Source: Theobroma cacao (taxonomy: Eukaryota; Streptophyta; Magnoliopsida; Malvales; Malvaceae). Taken from it: a DNA stretch of 64,000 nt. This document shows positions 46,735 through 59,348 of this stretch, piece by piece. Each line of letters begins with the position of its first letter. Within the stretch, counting starts at the first letter, position 1. The notes below the pieces were generated by a model. The model was given only the letters and a program-made list of their open reading frames with translations, ran no database searches and was not told the origin of the DNA. Position numbers and translations under genes: made by a program. The DNA lies in assembly GCF_000208745.1 (NCBI RefSeq), contig NC_030850.1, positions 19,257,032 through 19,321,031 on the forward strand, written 5' to 3'.

Positions 46735-48829
46735 CTATTGGACAAAAGTAAGGTGGTGTAAGTAAAAATATGTTAAACTAATGGAAGAATGGGAAAATGG
46801 GAGAATGGAAGTGTAAATTGAATGGCTGGCCATGCATGAAGGTGAATGGGATAGATAATGTAAAAGATTTCCAACCAATGGCAAAAGGGATAGAATTGTT
46901 GCATGAAGATTCATAGGTTGGCAAAATGGCCAAATGAAAACAAAAGGTGAATGTGTGCATGTATTGTGAGTGGTCCAAGAGAGTGGCCAAAAAAATAACC
47001 AATAGAAAGAAAAAAAAGAAAAGAGAAATGGCTTGGGAACTTAGGCAAAACTGTGCCTTTAAGAGTGAAGAAGAAAAATAACTTAGTTCTTGCAAACTAC
47101 ACTTAAAAGAGAGCAAGAAAAGAGTGGAAAGGAGAAATCAAAAGAGGGCTCAGTTTTGAAGAAAATCCAAAGAAACTGTGAGGTTTCCTTCCTCTATCTT
47201 GTAGAGTTTTGATATTTTTCCACCCAAAAAGTCTTCAACATTAAAGAGTGAATACGTGGAGTGTTGATGGAGGTGTAAAGCTTGGTTTCAAGGGACAAGA
47301 GAAACAAGGTAAGGATTGTGATTTTAGCTTGAAAATTCTTTGAAAATGGGTTAGTAACAATGAGAAATGTTTTGTGGCAGCAAAGATTAGCTTGATTGGA
47401 AGGGATATAGTTACATGCATGTAACTAAGCTATTGTGAATGCTGGATTTGAAATAAAAAGAAAAGGGTAAGTATAATCTTGCATTTTTAATCCTACGATT
47501 GATAAGAAATCTTGGGAATTTATTTGTGAGTTATTGTGGCAGCGTGATGATTAAAGCTTTAGAAGAATATTGAAGTTGCATGCAAGATCCAAGCCATCAC
47601 AAAAGTAAGGCATGCAATGCGAAATGATTGTGTGGTACCTTAAGTACAATTAGGAAACAATTATGCTAGTTGAAAGCTTGAAAAAGACATTGCGAACATA
47701 TGTTTTTTTGAAAGATTTAAAAAGGTTAAGAATGTTGGTGCAATATGAATAATATTGGTGCAACACGAATGGAAATTGATATTTTGCTTAGTGACAGCAT
47801 GTTAAATGTGAATAATGGTGCATATAAGCTTAGAAATTACTTGGTGAAATCAGGTTTATCGTTGCTGCCATATATGTGATTAATAGTACGAAAATGATAG
47901 TTTGAACATGACAAATGTTATGAGAAAGATTGACATGGGCATTTGAAGTCATAAACAAGCTGTCGGGTTTATGCAATTCAAAGTTTACATTAAGGATTTA
48001 GTGTAAATGGTTATCTCTTAAGAATAAGAGATGAAAGTATAGAATTAAATGTGAACAACAAGTGTAGAATATAATGGTAGCAAAGCTTATTAAATGTATT
48101 AGATTGAAATGAAGTCAAGAAGTTGACAAAGCAAGGATTATTGTTGCAAGCATAAAGTAAGCATTTGAGGAAATATTAGTGGCGCAGTAACATCCCGCCA
48201 TTGTAAGGTGAGTAATGGGTGTCAATTTTAAAAGATTCTATGTTATATCAAAGTATATGTATAAAACTATTCAATGCCTTTGTGGAAAGCATGAGTTGTT
48301 AGAGAATGATAAGTGATTTGAATATATGGTTTGGAATGATTTATACATTGCTTTTGTGGCAAGCATCAGTTGGTAGAAACAATAGACAATTGTGGATGCA
48401 AATTGATTTGAAAGTTGTTTGTGTATACTATATATATATATATATGTAAAGTGTTTTAAAAACTGGGAAACAAGCCCTTTTGCAATGTTTTGCATCAAAA
48501 CCGTGCCTTGTATCTTTGTGTGACATGCATAGTTAAATGCTCTTGATAAATGGTTTAAATGCAAATTCTCGAGGGCTGGTTTTAGTCTGAACTTTATGCA
48601 AATGTTTACACAATGCATTTTAATGTGAAAAACAATTTTAAAAGGTTACCGAACCTTGTTTTCAAATGATTTAAGGAAAAACTCTTAAAAACCTTGACTT
48701 GGTTTTGAAAACGGTTTTGACAAATCGAGAGCTTCGAGAGTAGGTTGAATGTCATATCGTGATAATGTGACCCTTGTGTACAAGTGAGCTCTAGCTAGAG
48801 AACCTTTGGGTCATCGACAGGCTGTTAGA

Positions 48830-48923
48830 CGTGGCTAAGCCACGATCTGTGATTATACGTGGCAAGGCCATAGGTTGTTATACGTGGCTAGGCCACGAGT
48901 TGATATATGTGGTTGCGACCACA
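48830..48923 (+). repeat. Four CGTGGCTAGGCCACG-type hairpins
   Basis: Tandem stem units at 48830-48844, 48858-48871, 48883-48897 and 48908-48923, spaced 25-28 bp: CGTGGCTAAGCCACG, CGTGGCAAGGCCAT, CGTGGCTAGGCCACG and TGTGGTTGCGACCACA. The sister LTR has related units near 50010-50070. The inverted LTR at 48926 was inserted at the last hairpin. Confidence 0.8.
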
Positions 48924-48925
48924 TG

Positions 48926-51900
48926 TGTAGTGACCGCACCTCTATCGCTATCGACGTATAGGATCTCCGAAAGAGAGATCCGCCAAGTTCTGAACAAGCC
49001 TTAATAGAAATACCCTTTAATCACTGTACACGTTTACCAAACCATATTAATACTTGAACCATATACACTTGTGTCATGGTTTGAACCATGGGCATAATGG
49101 ATCCATATATCCTTAACTCATATAACAATAAGCATATACATTGAAATCCAAAGTCTCCCAAATTATCATTTATATCAAAACCAATCTCCATTTACATATC
49201 AATAACAAAGTGTTATGATTGGACCTCTATCAGCAAAGCGACTCGAAATAGAAGGCTAAAAGGTGCAATTACCTATGCTGCAGTAAGTATCGGTGTGCTG
49301 AACAATGCACGTGAGCGATTCACTTATATGAAAAAGGAAATAAGGGGGTGAGTCTCACAGACTCAGTGATCATAGACTTCGTGAGTAGAGTGTAGATGGG
49401 AAACAAGCATAAAGTAGATAAGTATGAACATTAAAGATGCAAGATTACATAAACAATTTAATTCAAAGGAAGTTTGTGCTTTATGGGAAAAACCTAGAAT
49501 TTATTATGTGTTGTAATCATTTAAAGTAGTATACTAAATCAGGGTAGGCAAAAAGTTTCCACATCGAAACAGGTAATAACCTTATTCAAATCAACTTATC
49601 TCAAGTATCACATTAAAACCAGTGTATGTAAAAGATTTTTGCAGTCGAAATCATTTGACGTTTACTCAAATCAAATCAATAAAACCGAATAAGCTCCCAC
49701 GAAATCAAATGTTATTCAAGCTTATATATAAATCACAAGTTGCTTCGTACGTGAGGAGTTAAATTCATACCATCATATAAATAGGGGAGCTACCAAAAAT
49801 CTTATAGTTTTCACCATGCAAAAAAAATACGAGTTTGAAAACCCAAAGAAATGCCATTGTCGAGTAGGAAATAGAAATAAAGCTCTTGGTCCTGCCACCA
49901 CGTAATAATATCTGAGAGCATTGCTTCCACCAGATTCTCACATGCCATGGCAGTCTCGATGATGTTGGCCAACGTCGAAGAAATCAAGCGGTCGCAACCG
50001 TGAATATCACTGGTGGCCTAGCCACGTATATATATCATAGGCCATGGCTTTCGGCATGCCTAACCCCCCATCGACTACACAAAGGTTCTCTAGCTAGAGC
50101 TCACTCGTGCACGAGGGTCACACTTAATTGAAGTGACAGCCGACCTACTCTCGAATCTCCTGGTTTAATAAAACCATTTTAAAAATCTAGTGCGGGTTTT
50201 CAAAAGATCATTTCCAATCGTTTTCAAGATACCGATCACAGTATCATGATAAACTCCCTTTTTATTAAACTTTATATTATAAACCTTTGCATAAGATTTT
50301 AATATCGAAATGGCATGGTGAATATGTGATTAAATCCATGAATGCACATCATATAAACAATAAGGCACTTTTTGGATATAAATCATATCGAAAAGCTTGT
50401 TTCTCGATTTAAAACACTTTACGTATATAGCTTATACATATATACATGATCAAAACATTTTCAAAGGTTTACGCATCCACAAAACACCTAAGATTCTACC
50501 AGCTCATGCTTTCCACAATTTGCATTTAAAGTAAATCAACACATTTAATAATCGTATCGCAATTATATATATATAGTATGGAAGTTTTGAAATTGACACC
50601 CCCTACTCACCCTTCAATGGCGAGATATTACTTTGCCACTTATTCGGTTACGTTTTGTCTTTTAGTTGATCACTACAGTGTCCCTTTTCCACTTGCACAC
50701 TTCCTAGCAATAAACCAACCTAATAATCTTAGTGTTTATCATTTCCATTTTCCTCCTTATTCAAACATTACCATCATGTTAATAACTCATACTATGCTAG
50801 GATCACCACTCTTCCTCACTTAATCTTGCACATTCATGTAAATCTTGACACATTGTTCGTTGAAGGAATTCATATATCTTACTTGTGTAATACTTTACGC
50901 TATATGTACCGACAACTTATTTATATCATTAAACGCCCATTTCAACCTTTCCAAGCAATTCTCATTCAAATCCATCTTATATTTTTATAACTTTAACCAT
51001 ATACATGGTAGCAACAATTATTCCCGTTTTACTCAATTATTTGCAAGTTTACATGGATCATCTAGCTCATGCATATTAAATCCTTTTAACAACCATTAAT
51101 CATGCATATGGTAGCAACTGTAAACCTATTTCCACCAAGCAATTTCTAAGCTTAAGTATAACACTATTCATATTTACATGCCGCCATTAAGCACAACATA
51201 AATTTTCATTCATGCACACCACATCTTAACCTTTTAAGCCTTTCACAACAACGCACGTCCACACATTTATGTTTCAAGCTTTTCAACCAACATAATTGCT
51301 TTCTAACCATACCTAAGGCATCACATAAACACTACACATTGTTTGCCTTACTTTTATGGTGGATTTGCTCTTGCATGCAACCTCAATGTTCTTCCAATAC
51401 TCCTCTTACCAAGCTGCCAACATTTTACATAATCATTTCCTCACAATATATAACTAACCGTAGGCTTCAAATTATGGTATTATACTTACCATTTCTTTTC
51501 CACTTTGAATCCATCATGCACCCGTGATTTTGATAGCTTGCATGTCTTTAAATCCTCTCCAATCAAGCCAATCTTTTCTGCCATAAGACATTTCATATAG
51601 TTACCAACCCATTTTCAAGAAATGTTCAAGCTAGAACCAAAGTTCTTACCTTATCTTGCTTAAATCACAAAATCGAACTTTACACTTCTTTCCACACTCC
51701 ACAGCTTCTCTCTTGAGTATTAGAGACTCCTTGAGTGATGAATCAACTCAACTCTTCAAGATGAGGAAGGAAACCTCACAGTTCCTCTTGGTTTTGGGCA
51801 CACCCGTACCTTTCCTTTCCTTTCTCTCTTTCTTTCTTTTTCTTCTTCCTCTCACGTGGAAACTCTCCAAGACCTTCTTTCTTTTCTTTTTCTTTCTTTC

Positions 51901-52898
51901 TCTTTCTTCCAAGCTGACTCTCCCCTTTCTTTTATGTCTCAATGATGGGGTTTTATTGCAAGCAAAAAACAAATCATTTTGATATTTCTTGGTGTGGGGG
52001 TCGACATCACAAGTAAGGCACTTGTCAAATCTTCTTTTTCTTTGCTTTCTTCACTTGTGGCCAGACCCCCCCCCCCCCCAACAAGGCAAGCCTTAAAAAT
52101 TGACTTTCACTTCTCCTTTATCCACACATGGGCGGCTTGTCCAAATCATGATTTCTTTTATTATTATTATTATTATTATTTCTTTCCTTTTTTTCTTTAC
52201 TTTCCTCTCATGCAAATTTGCCCAAGACTTGATCATTTGTCATTTTCCTTTTTCTTTCATGTAATTATAATTACAAGTCAAAAGGTTTTTTATTTACCGT
52301 GTGGCCCTCTAAACTTTCATCTTTTATATTTTGGTCCTTCCAACTTTTATTAAATTCCATTTCCCTTCTATTTTTCTTCCTTTACACGTGTACAAACAAA
52401 ATATAAAGTTTGCACTTCAACGCGGTATTACCATAATATTTAAATATTTACTTACTCGCTCTAGTTCTATTTAATAAAGACCCGAGGGCACAACTATTGT
52501 CGTTTTTCTTTGAAATTCTTTCTTATTTCTATTCCCCCACTTAAATTAGTCATATAATCATTTTTCATGACTAATTTCGACAACAGATAAAATATTAATA
52601 TTTTAATATTATTTTATTTATAAAATATTATTTTATTCCAAAATTCTCCACTTATCTCCTAGAGCCCCAAAATGTCTCACTTTATCCCGGTTCATTTTTG
52701 AATCACCTTTTAACTCGCTAATTCATCTTCGATAAAAATATTATTATTTAATTACTATTTTCTCGCATGTGAAATATTTTACTCCACACTATTCCTTTCA
52801 CGCGTCACCGCTCTGTGACACTTAAATTTACATCAATTGCCCCTTCATCTTATTGATACGGTTATGTTGACTACCATACGAGGTTACGGGGTGTTACA
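48926..52898 (-). mobile_element. Family C solo LTR, inverted, TSD ACATG
   Basis: Minus strand TGTAACACCCCGTAACC (52898) to GAGGTGCGGTCACTACA (48926). ACATG flanks both ends (48921-48925 and 52899-52903). Length 3973 bp. It is inserted in the opposite direction into an LTR of its own family. It includes a CT-rich leader (51790-51930), C14 (52066-52079) and (TTA)n (52157-52180). The donor-like ATAAG/GTAAGAAC is at 51649. The acceptor block at about 49320-49365 retains TGAGTCTCACAGACTCA, but CAG is changed to CAT. Frames called here are LTR sequence. Confidence 0.9.
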
Positions 52899-53907
52899 AC
52901 ATGAATTCTTCGATGTCAGCCAACATTGTCGAAACTGCAATGGCTTTGGGAATTAGGTGGAGGGGGGCCTCTCGGATTTTTATTATGTGAAAAAGGGTCC
53001 ATAGGTTGATTATCTATGATTACCTACTTGAGATCCTTGCAAGTTTTTAGACTCGTACTCCTTTGCATGGTGGAGAGATATCAGTTTTTTCGTAGCTCCC
53101 CTTTTAATTGAAAGCTTTCAGTGTTTTATATGTTGATCATGAATTGATGTATGTGGTTGTACTCGGTTATTTCTTACATGCCACATGGTTTGAAAGCATG
53201 CGTGTTTTTATGCGGCCATTTGTGTTTATGAAAGTAATAAATGATTTCGACGATTGAAATCTATTTTACCATGCCTTAATTTCAGAGTTGTTTGCCAAGG
53301 AAAGTACTACACTATGATTTTCACGACATTATTTTTGCAAGGCACAAATACCTTATTTGTTATTTGGTTTTATAAGGATATCATTTTATACTCTAGTTTA
53401 ATCCTTCAAATTATCTGCTCTAAGTTTGTTTCCCATCTATGCTCACGAAGCCAATGATCATTGAGTTTGTGAGACTCACCCCCCTTTATCTCCCCTTTGC
53501 AGATAAGTGATTAGCCTAGCGTGCATTCATTGGCACATATTGTCCACCACGGTTAGGTAAAGGCATCTCATAGCACTTTATTTCGAGTCGCTCCACTGCT
53601 AAAAGTCAAGTCATTCATAGTATATTTCATTGTAAATAGACACTAGTCTTAATGTAAAGGTAGAGTTGGAGATTATAAACTTCAATGTATTTATACAATT
53701 AATGTGGAATAAAAGTTTAGTCGATTTGTCCAGCTTTTTGTTTTAAGTATATTGCAAAGAGTTGTATGGTTCAAGGCGATTACACAAATTAGTGGATTAG
53801 ATACAACGTATTAACAAGAGTTCCAAACAAGGCTTGTTCGGGACTTGACGGGTTCTCCCGCAAGACTCGAACGCTAGTGGCGATCGAGGAACGGGTCGTT
53901 ACAGACT

Positions 53908-53920
53908 TGGTATTAGAACC
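53908..53920 (+). other. Degenerate tRNA-Met PBS of the family C element
   Basis: TGGTATTAGAACC, 4 bp after the 5' LTR end, with two changes from the PBS of the family B element at 14345. Confidence 0.8.
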
Positions 53921-54141
53921 CTAAGTTTAGTTAAGTCCTAAGATTTCCTATGTCTATCAGTAGAGTTGTTAAAGTTAGTGTAGAGTCTTATCCTTGGATT
54001 GTGGGTGTGCAACACGAATCAAGGGAAGGAGGCTACATAAACTCTTATTCATCTAGAAGCCTACCTTTGTCTTAGTATGTAAAAGGTTAAGAATTAACGC
54101 ATGGTTGTGTACAGGTTTTTGAGGTACCCTTGTAACACAAC

Positions 54142-54528
54142 ATGAGCAGTAGTGAGCAGAAAGGGAATGATTCCCATAGTACTAAAGAGGGATTAATGGA
54201 CTCCACTGTTGAGAGCCGTTATGTGCAAGAGTGTGAAAGCCGAGCAAGTAACCCGTCCCAAGTTGCTATTGGATGGATTTCCCTAGGAGCTGAAATAATA
54301 TTTAAGAGCTTGGAAAGCCTTGAAAGGATGGCAAATACTACAAATGATCTTAAGAAAAAGGACAAGGAGAAAGTGGAAGAAGTAGTCGTCGAAAGCTATC
54401 ATCTAAAGAAAGTATCTGTTGTTCGGGATTTTCCTTTTAGTTATGGGAGAGGTGTTACACTCTTTAAAAAGGAAGATTATGCGAATGAACAGCAAGGTGA
54501 GAATGGTGAGGATGAGGAGGATCCTTAA
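54142..54528 (+). CDS. 128-aa small ORF of the family C element, related to the 157-aa ORF at 14583
   Basis: Stands 222 bp after the PBS, the same spacing as in the family B element. N-terminal EGLMDSTVESR parallels EGSLDSTARSR there. Residues about 68-110 (KDKEKVEEV, YHLKKVSVVRDFPFSYGRG) parallel KNKEKVIVV and RKVNVVRHFPLGCGIG. The C-terminus is acidic (EDEEDP). Only one copy of the F-P module is present and its Cys is Tyr (SYGRG against LGCGI). A strong acceptor-like TTGTGTACAG/G at about 54113 lies upstream of the ATG. No known domain. Conservation of frame, start position and ends between two elements with different LTRs argues that the ORF was under selection. Function unknown; a Gag-derived or accessory peptide is the simplest idea. 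Confidence 0.6.
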   Translation: MSSSEQKGNDSHSTKEGLMDSTVESRYVQECESRASNPSQVAIGWISLGAEIIFKSLESLERMANTTNDLKKKDKEKVEEVVVESYHLKKVSVVRDFPFSYGRGVTLFKKEDYANEQQGENGEDEEDP

Positions 54529-57520
54529 GAGGCTGAGGACGATTCGAAATATGATCTGTCGATACGTACAAGTCCAAATAGGGAGAGTTCCTAGTTAAGT
54601 CAAATAGTCTATTTGAAACTAGTATGATTATGAGACTACATTGATGTAGTTGGATTGAATTGTAGTTGTGATCTATGTGTTTGGAGACATGGTTGATTTT
54701 CATGTTGTTTGAATAAGTTATGCAGTAGCTAATTTAATGATTTGTTGAGTATTTGGAATTTTCATGCACTGTTGATTTGGATTAGCATTGGTGGAAGTAT
54801 GTAAATCTTCTAATTGTTTCTTATGAAGTACGATCGATGGTAAAAATAGAGGAACATGGTGCCATGACATTATAGAATGATAATTTGACGCAAGTATAGA
54901 CCATTGAAGGTAAATTATGGAACTTGGGAAAGATGAATTCTTGTTTTAATAAGGATTGTGAGTATAAAGTGTAGATAAAGATGAATTATTTTCATGGTTT
55001 TTTGTATTGAAAGTCAATAAACTGTTTAAGTTACAAGACAAGAAAGACAATTAGTTATGGATATTAAGGAATTGTGGGATGCTATAAATGATGAATAAGT
55101 ATGTGTGTGGTATTATATATATTGAGAATTTGCTGCACAATATGGCAATGATGTCCTAAGGTGGGACTTATTGATTGATGATAAGTGTTAAAGGATAATA
55201 TGAGTTTGAAAATATTGACTTAGCATAGTGTATGAGATAAGCAAAAAAGAATATAAATGGTTATGAAAATTGTGATATAGGCCTAGAGGAAAGCCAAATA
55301 GTTGAGCATGATTAATGCAATGACCTTAAATGTAGGCAAATTGCTTTGATAAAGAAATTTCCAGCAGCCACAGCGCCACAGCATTGTAGCATTGAAACCA
55401 CCCTATTTCCACCAGTTGCAATGCCGCAGCGCTAAGAATACCTCATTTCTGGTAAGCTCATGGCAAAGAGCAAGATGTGAGTAGCTCGATAATGTGGCAT
55501 AATGATGAACTTACAAGTTGAATTATGGTCATGGGACTTAATGTTGAGCTGTGTTGTTTGGAGTTTTAAGTGTTTTGGAGAATGTTTATATGAATGAATT
55601 GAAAAGTTTCTTTATTGTCTTCTATATTGGCATGTAATTAAAAGAGAAGTTGAAAGTTCTTGAGATGGCTACATTGAGATAAGTTACAATGTGAAGTATT
55701 AAGATGAACACTATGTTCAAATCCTAAGAAATAAAGGAGACAAGAGATAAAGCCTTGTCAAAGGCTAAGGAAAGAATGAGTTAAAAATTTAGATGAAAGT
55801 ATGAGACATTCATAAAGTAATGCCAATACCAAGTGAAGAAATTGTGTATGATGGATTACAAGGTTGGCATAGCAAATGAGCTAATAAAAAGTATTACTAT
55901 GAGGATTTACAAATCTTAGCTTGACTGAGTTGAAAGAAAAGGATTAGTAACAACACAAGGCCAATTATGTGGCATACTAGAAACCTATGAATATAAATTG
56001 AGGTATGAATAGATAAGTATGCATTCAAATATCTTGGACAAGAAGTACATGCTTTGGAATGAATGTGCTTGAAAGGTTAATGAACAAATAAGTAATTAAG
56101 TGTTTCAGAAATGCATCAAAGTTTTGAAAAGGATGTACCAAACTATATGTGGCAAGAATGATAGTTAATAATACTTTGGAATATCATATATGTATGACTA
56201 TGCAATGTAGTATTTTGAAACTTGCTAAGGAGCCTAATGGCTAAACCACGAGTTACGTGGTCATATGTTGTGAGACATAAGCTTAAGGTGGGTATTTACA
56301 AGGAAATACTCAATAGGAATTCTGTTATGAATGTTGTGAAAACAAGCATTAAATAGTGTAGTTACAAAAAAAAAAGCTATAAGTTGAAAATGGATACTTG
56401 TAATGACATTGAGAAGTACTTAAGTAAAATCTTGTTTCAAGTTTTGCAATTACAAGTACTAATCATATGATGGTTAAAGGCAAATGATGTTATATTCGTA
56501 TAAAGGAATAATACAAAAGATGATTGATGGTAACCATGATAATGAAGTCGGTTAATGAAAACCTCTTAATGTAGAAATTAGAATTTGAAAATGTATGAGT
56601 CATGCATGACTCAAATGAGCCTAAGTCTTAAGTGACTAATTAAAATCAAAATGTAATAAAGATATAATATATATGTTGGAGGTATGAAAGATAATTGAGA
56701 AATAAGGATAACTTTTAGGGATTGTGGTGTTATGTAAAATGCAATGATCAAGTAAAGATGAATCTTGAAGGATCGATGAGATTATAAAGCATATACGAAT
56801 ATTGGATTGCAATTTGATGAAAATGATGATTAGCAAGTAAGATGTGATTAATGACATCATGATGCAAAGGATATCTATAGTACACTGAAACTTATGCATA
56901 TAATTGGAAATGATAAGAAAAGAGTACAAGCATGTAAATTATGTGAAGTTATGTATAAACATAATGTGAATCCGTATGGATTAGATAAGAGATAACTTAT
57001 GGTAGGATGTAAGTAAAATGGTAACTTAAACATCCAAACGGTAATCTGGAATTGATTATACCTTAATGCTTATGGATTAAACTTGATTTATAGAAATGAA
57101 ATGGAAAGGTAAATTAGAAATGTCTAAATTAAGAAAAGCAAAAAGGGAATCATGTGTTATAAGAATATGATAGTGAATCTTGGTTATGGATTGGAATGAA
57201 TAAAGGGAAATTTAGTCCAAACGCATTTGACAAGGATTCCTACACATAGTGATGAATGTTGACATTTAAATGTGCATGTACATATGTATAGTGATTTAAG
57301 ATTTGAACTTAGTGTGTATGATGAGTTGTATAGATGATACAATATCAAAGATTCCATTAGAAATTGAGTTACGATGATATGGAAGAATTTTGAAGCAATA
57401 GTTAAAGAAAGGATATCAAGGTGGATAAATCAAAATCCCTATGAAGAGGGAAATGAAATAAGATCATAGAGTTAGATTAATAACCCTATAGTGATTGTTC
57501 TTTTATCTTTCTTTGAAGTT
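54529..57520 (+). other. Internal region of the family C element, homologous to 15057-18640
   Basis: No retroviral motifs. Colinear with the family B internal region to within about 80 bp of where the PPT would be, with a loss corresponding to about 18065-18530 of the other element. A GC-richer block at about 55355-55450 (CACAGCGCCACAGC, GCAATGCCGCAGCGCT) is absent from the other copy. The homology ends near 57500-57520, where copia sequence begins, so PPT and 3' LTR are missing. Confidence 0.7.
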
Positions 57521-57599
57521 TTCTTCTTACTTTCTCTTTTCTTCTCGGCTAAGGAATCTTGAGATTTCACTTTTTTTCTTTTTCCACCTCTCGATTTAA

Positions 57600-58422
57600 A
57601 AATAAGTTACATGCTGAGTGATTTAAGAAAATAGAGAATGCAATAGTTTCATGTGGAAAGTTCTTTGACTGGTTTAGCTTTAATGAAGCACCAACAATAA
57701 AGAAAGATTTTGAGGGGTATTTTGACTAATTGAAACTGAAGAATCTAAGTACCTTTGAAGATAGAATGTTTGGTCCCTCTCTAGGAAAAGAGTTTTACTC
57801 TAGCAGTGCAGTGTATGCAATTGAATAGGTTAATCAAGAGGAATATACAGAAAATGGGCTAAATGGTTTCTTAAGTGGTAGAGAATTTCATATTAGTGCC
57901 AAAGACTTAAGAGAATTTTTAAAAACAAAGTTTGAAGTAGGAGAATTTCAAATGTTAGAAAAGTGTGATCCTAGTCACATTTGGGAAATTGTGACTAAAA
58001 GAAAAGAAAATTTTCCATCTAGAAGCTATGCCAGTGATATAAAAAATGCATAGCTCAAAATCCTACACTGTTTTATTACAACCACACTGCATGGCAAGAG
58101 TAATAGCTTTAGCTACGTTAGTGCTCAAGACTTATGGTTGATGGAATCTATGTTTAATGATATCTCACTAAATGTAGGTAGATATATGATTGAGAGAATC
58201 AGGGGAACACTGTTGGTAGACAAGGCTAACTTCCCATATGACAATATTATTTCAACTTTTGTCAAAAAAAAGGGGATTTATAGTATAAGGTTTCAAGTTG
58301 ACTTAACAAAAAAAAAAGGATTTGGGAATTTTTTTGAGGAGTGTTTTAAAGATGGGGTACAAGCTAGAAAGAAATTAGTGCATCAAATCCATAAGAGGCA
58401 CACCACTTCCTCTTGCCACTGA
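57600..58422 (+). pseudogene. Copia env-like ORF3, N-terminal part (putative plant transposon protein domain)
   Basis: One frame with about four stops: FFDWFSFNEAPTIKKDFEGY, NGFLSGREFHISAKDLREFL, a stop near 58050, then LHCFITTTLHG, SAQDLWLMESMFN, NVGRYMIERIRG, FPYDNIIS and KKGFGNFFEECFKDGVQA. The order and the H-C-F...L-M-E-S-M...Y-M-I pattern fit the 'putative plant transposon protein' domain. That domain is found in the third ORF behind pol in SIRE-type copia elements. Role unproven; not a demonstrated envelope. No signal peptide is visible in the surviving part. Confidence 0.65.
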
Positions 58423-59100
58423 AACTCCATCCACCCCTCACTCAGAAGTTAGCCAAACTCCACTTCAAAGTGAAATGATATTCAATCTTCTCATAAGGAT
58501 AGATGAAAAATCAACAAAACAGGCTGAGAAAATAAGCAAAATTGAAGAAAGGCTACAACATCATCTACTACTTCAAGGAAAAAGAACTACAAACCTTGTT
58601 TAAGAAAAGCAATCAACAACCATAAGTGCCTCTAGTGAGAGAATTACTGTAGAGCAACTTAAGGTCCTTACATTTGACCATGAAGGTAAAACTAGAAAAT
58701 AAGAACTTGAACTTGAAAATATGAATCAAAAAGGGGATTCTGAAAAAGAAAGAGTTGTGCAAGAAGAGATGGAAAAAGGAAAGGAACCAACAATAGAAAT
58801 CAATGAACAAGAGGAAAAAGTAGAGGTGGAAAAGGAAGCTAAAAAAGCAAAACTGAATGAATAATAGCCACCAGCAGAAAAAGGGAACAACAATTCTCCC
58901 ATAGAATCAGAAGAGATAGTGGTATCTCATTTCATCAATGAATTGCTGAAAAAGTCTAAAGCTAATCAATATAGAAAATAGAAAAAATGGAATAAGAGGC
59001 TCAATTAGCCTAGAAAATATTAAAAGAGACTGTCACTCAATCAGTCTAGGACAAAGGGAAAACAGTAGCTGTTGGACCAACTTCTCAAAAACCTATTAAT
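58400..59100 (+). pseudogene. Copia ORF3, charged coiled-coil-like part, frameshifted
   Basis: Continues ORF3 in another frame after a shift at about 58395: PLATETPSTPHSEVSQTPL, KQAEKISKIEERLQHHL, then Glu/Lys-rich heptad-like sequence (EKERVVQEEMEKGKE, EEKVEVEKEAKKAK). Stops fall near 58602, 58700, 58863 and 58980. Coiled coil is inferred from composition. Confidence 0.55.
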
Positions 59101-59114
59101 AAAGGTAGAAAACA

Positions 59115-59348
59115 ATGGCTACTAAGACCACCACCTTTAGGAGAAGAAAATCAACAAGACTAGCCTTGAGCTCCACTAATCAGCCTTCTAAGTCGGTAAG
59201 CCCCCATATTATCTTATCCACCTTTACCTCTTCATCTTCATCCTCTAACTCTTCATCTAGCTCCTCTCGTAAGCCTCTGAAAGTGCATTTTGGCACTGAT
59301 GAATCTGATTTGGATCCTTTTTGGATGATGACAAAAAAGGCGAGATAA
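59115..59348 (+). pseudogene. Copia ORF3, basic and Ser-rich C-terminal part
   Basis: 77 codons: FRRRKSTRLALSS (nuclear-localisation-like), then a Ser run (59230-59275), then FGTDESDLDPFWMM and a stop. A further frame change separates it from the preceding part. It ends 345 bp before the 3' LTR. It could look like a small gene, but context makes it the end of ORF3. Confidence 0.55.

Larger units (their letters stand above)
42680..53903 (+). mobile_element. Family C 5' LTR, with two nested solo LTRs
   Basis: Starts TGTAACACCCAGTACC at 42680 and ends GGGTCGTTACA at 53903, followed by a PBS. Without the inserts at 43772-46734 and 48926-52898 it is about 4.28 kb, similar to its inverted sister (3.97 kb). 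A strong donor-like AACAAG/GTAAGG is at 47309. The acceptor-like CTCCCCTTTGCAG ends at 53502, directly behind TGAGTTTGTGAGACTCA (53462-53478). No 3' LTR of this element is found in the window. Confidence 0.85.

Noticed and set aside
51656..52353. Phe/Leu/Ser-rich frames of 108 and 124 codons with a Pro run
   Set aside because: CT-rich leader and microsatellites of the inverted family C LTR.
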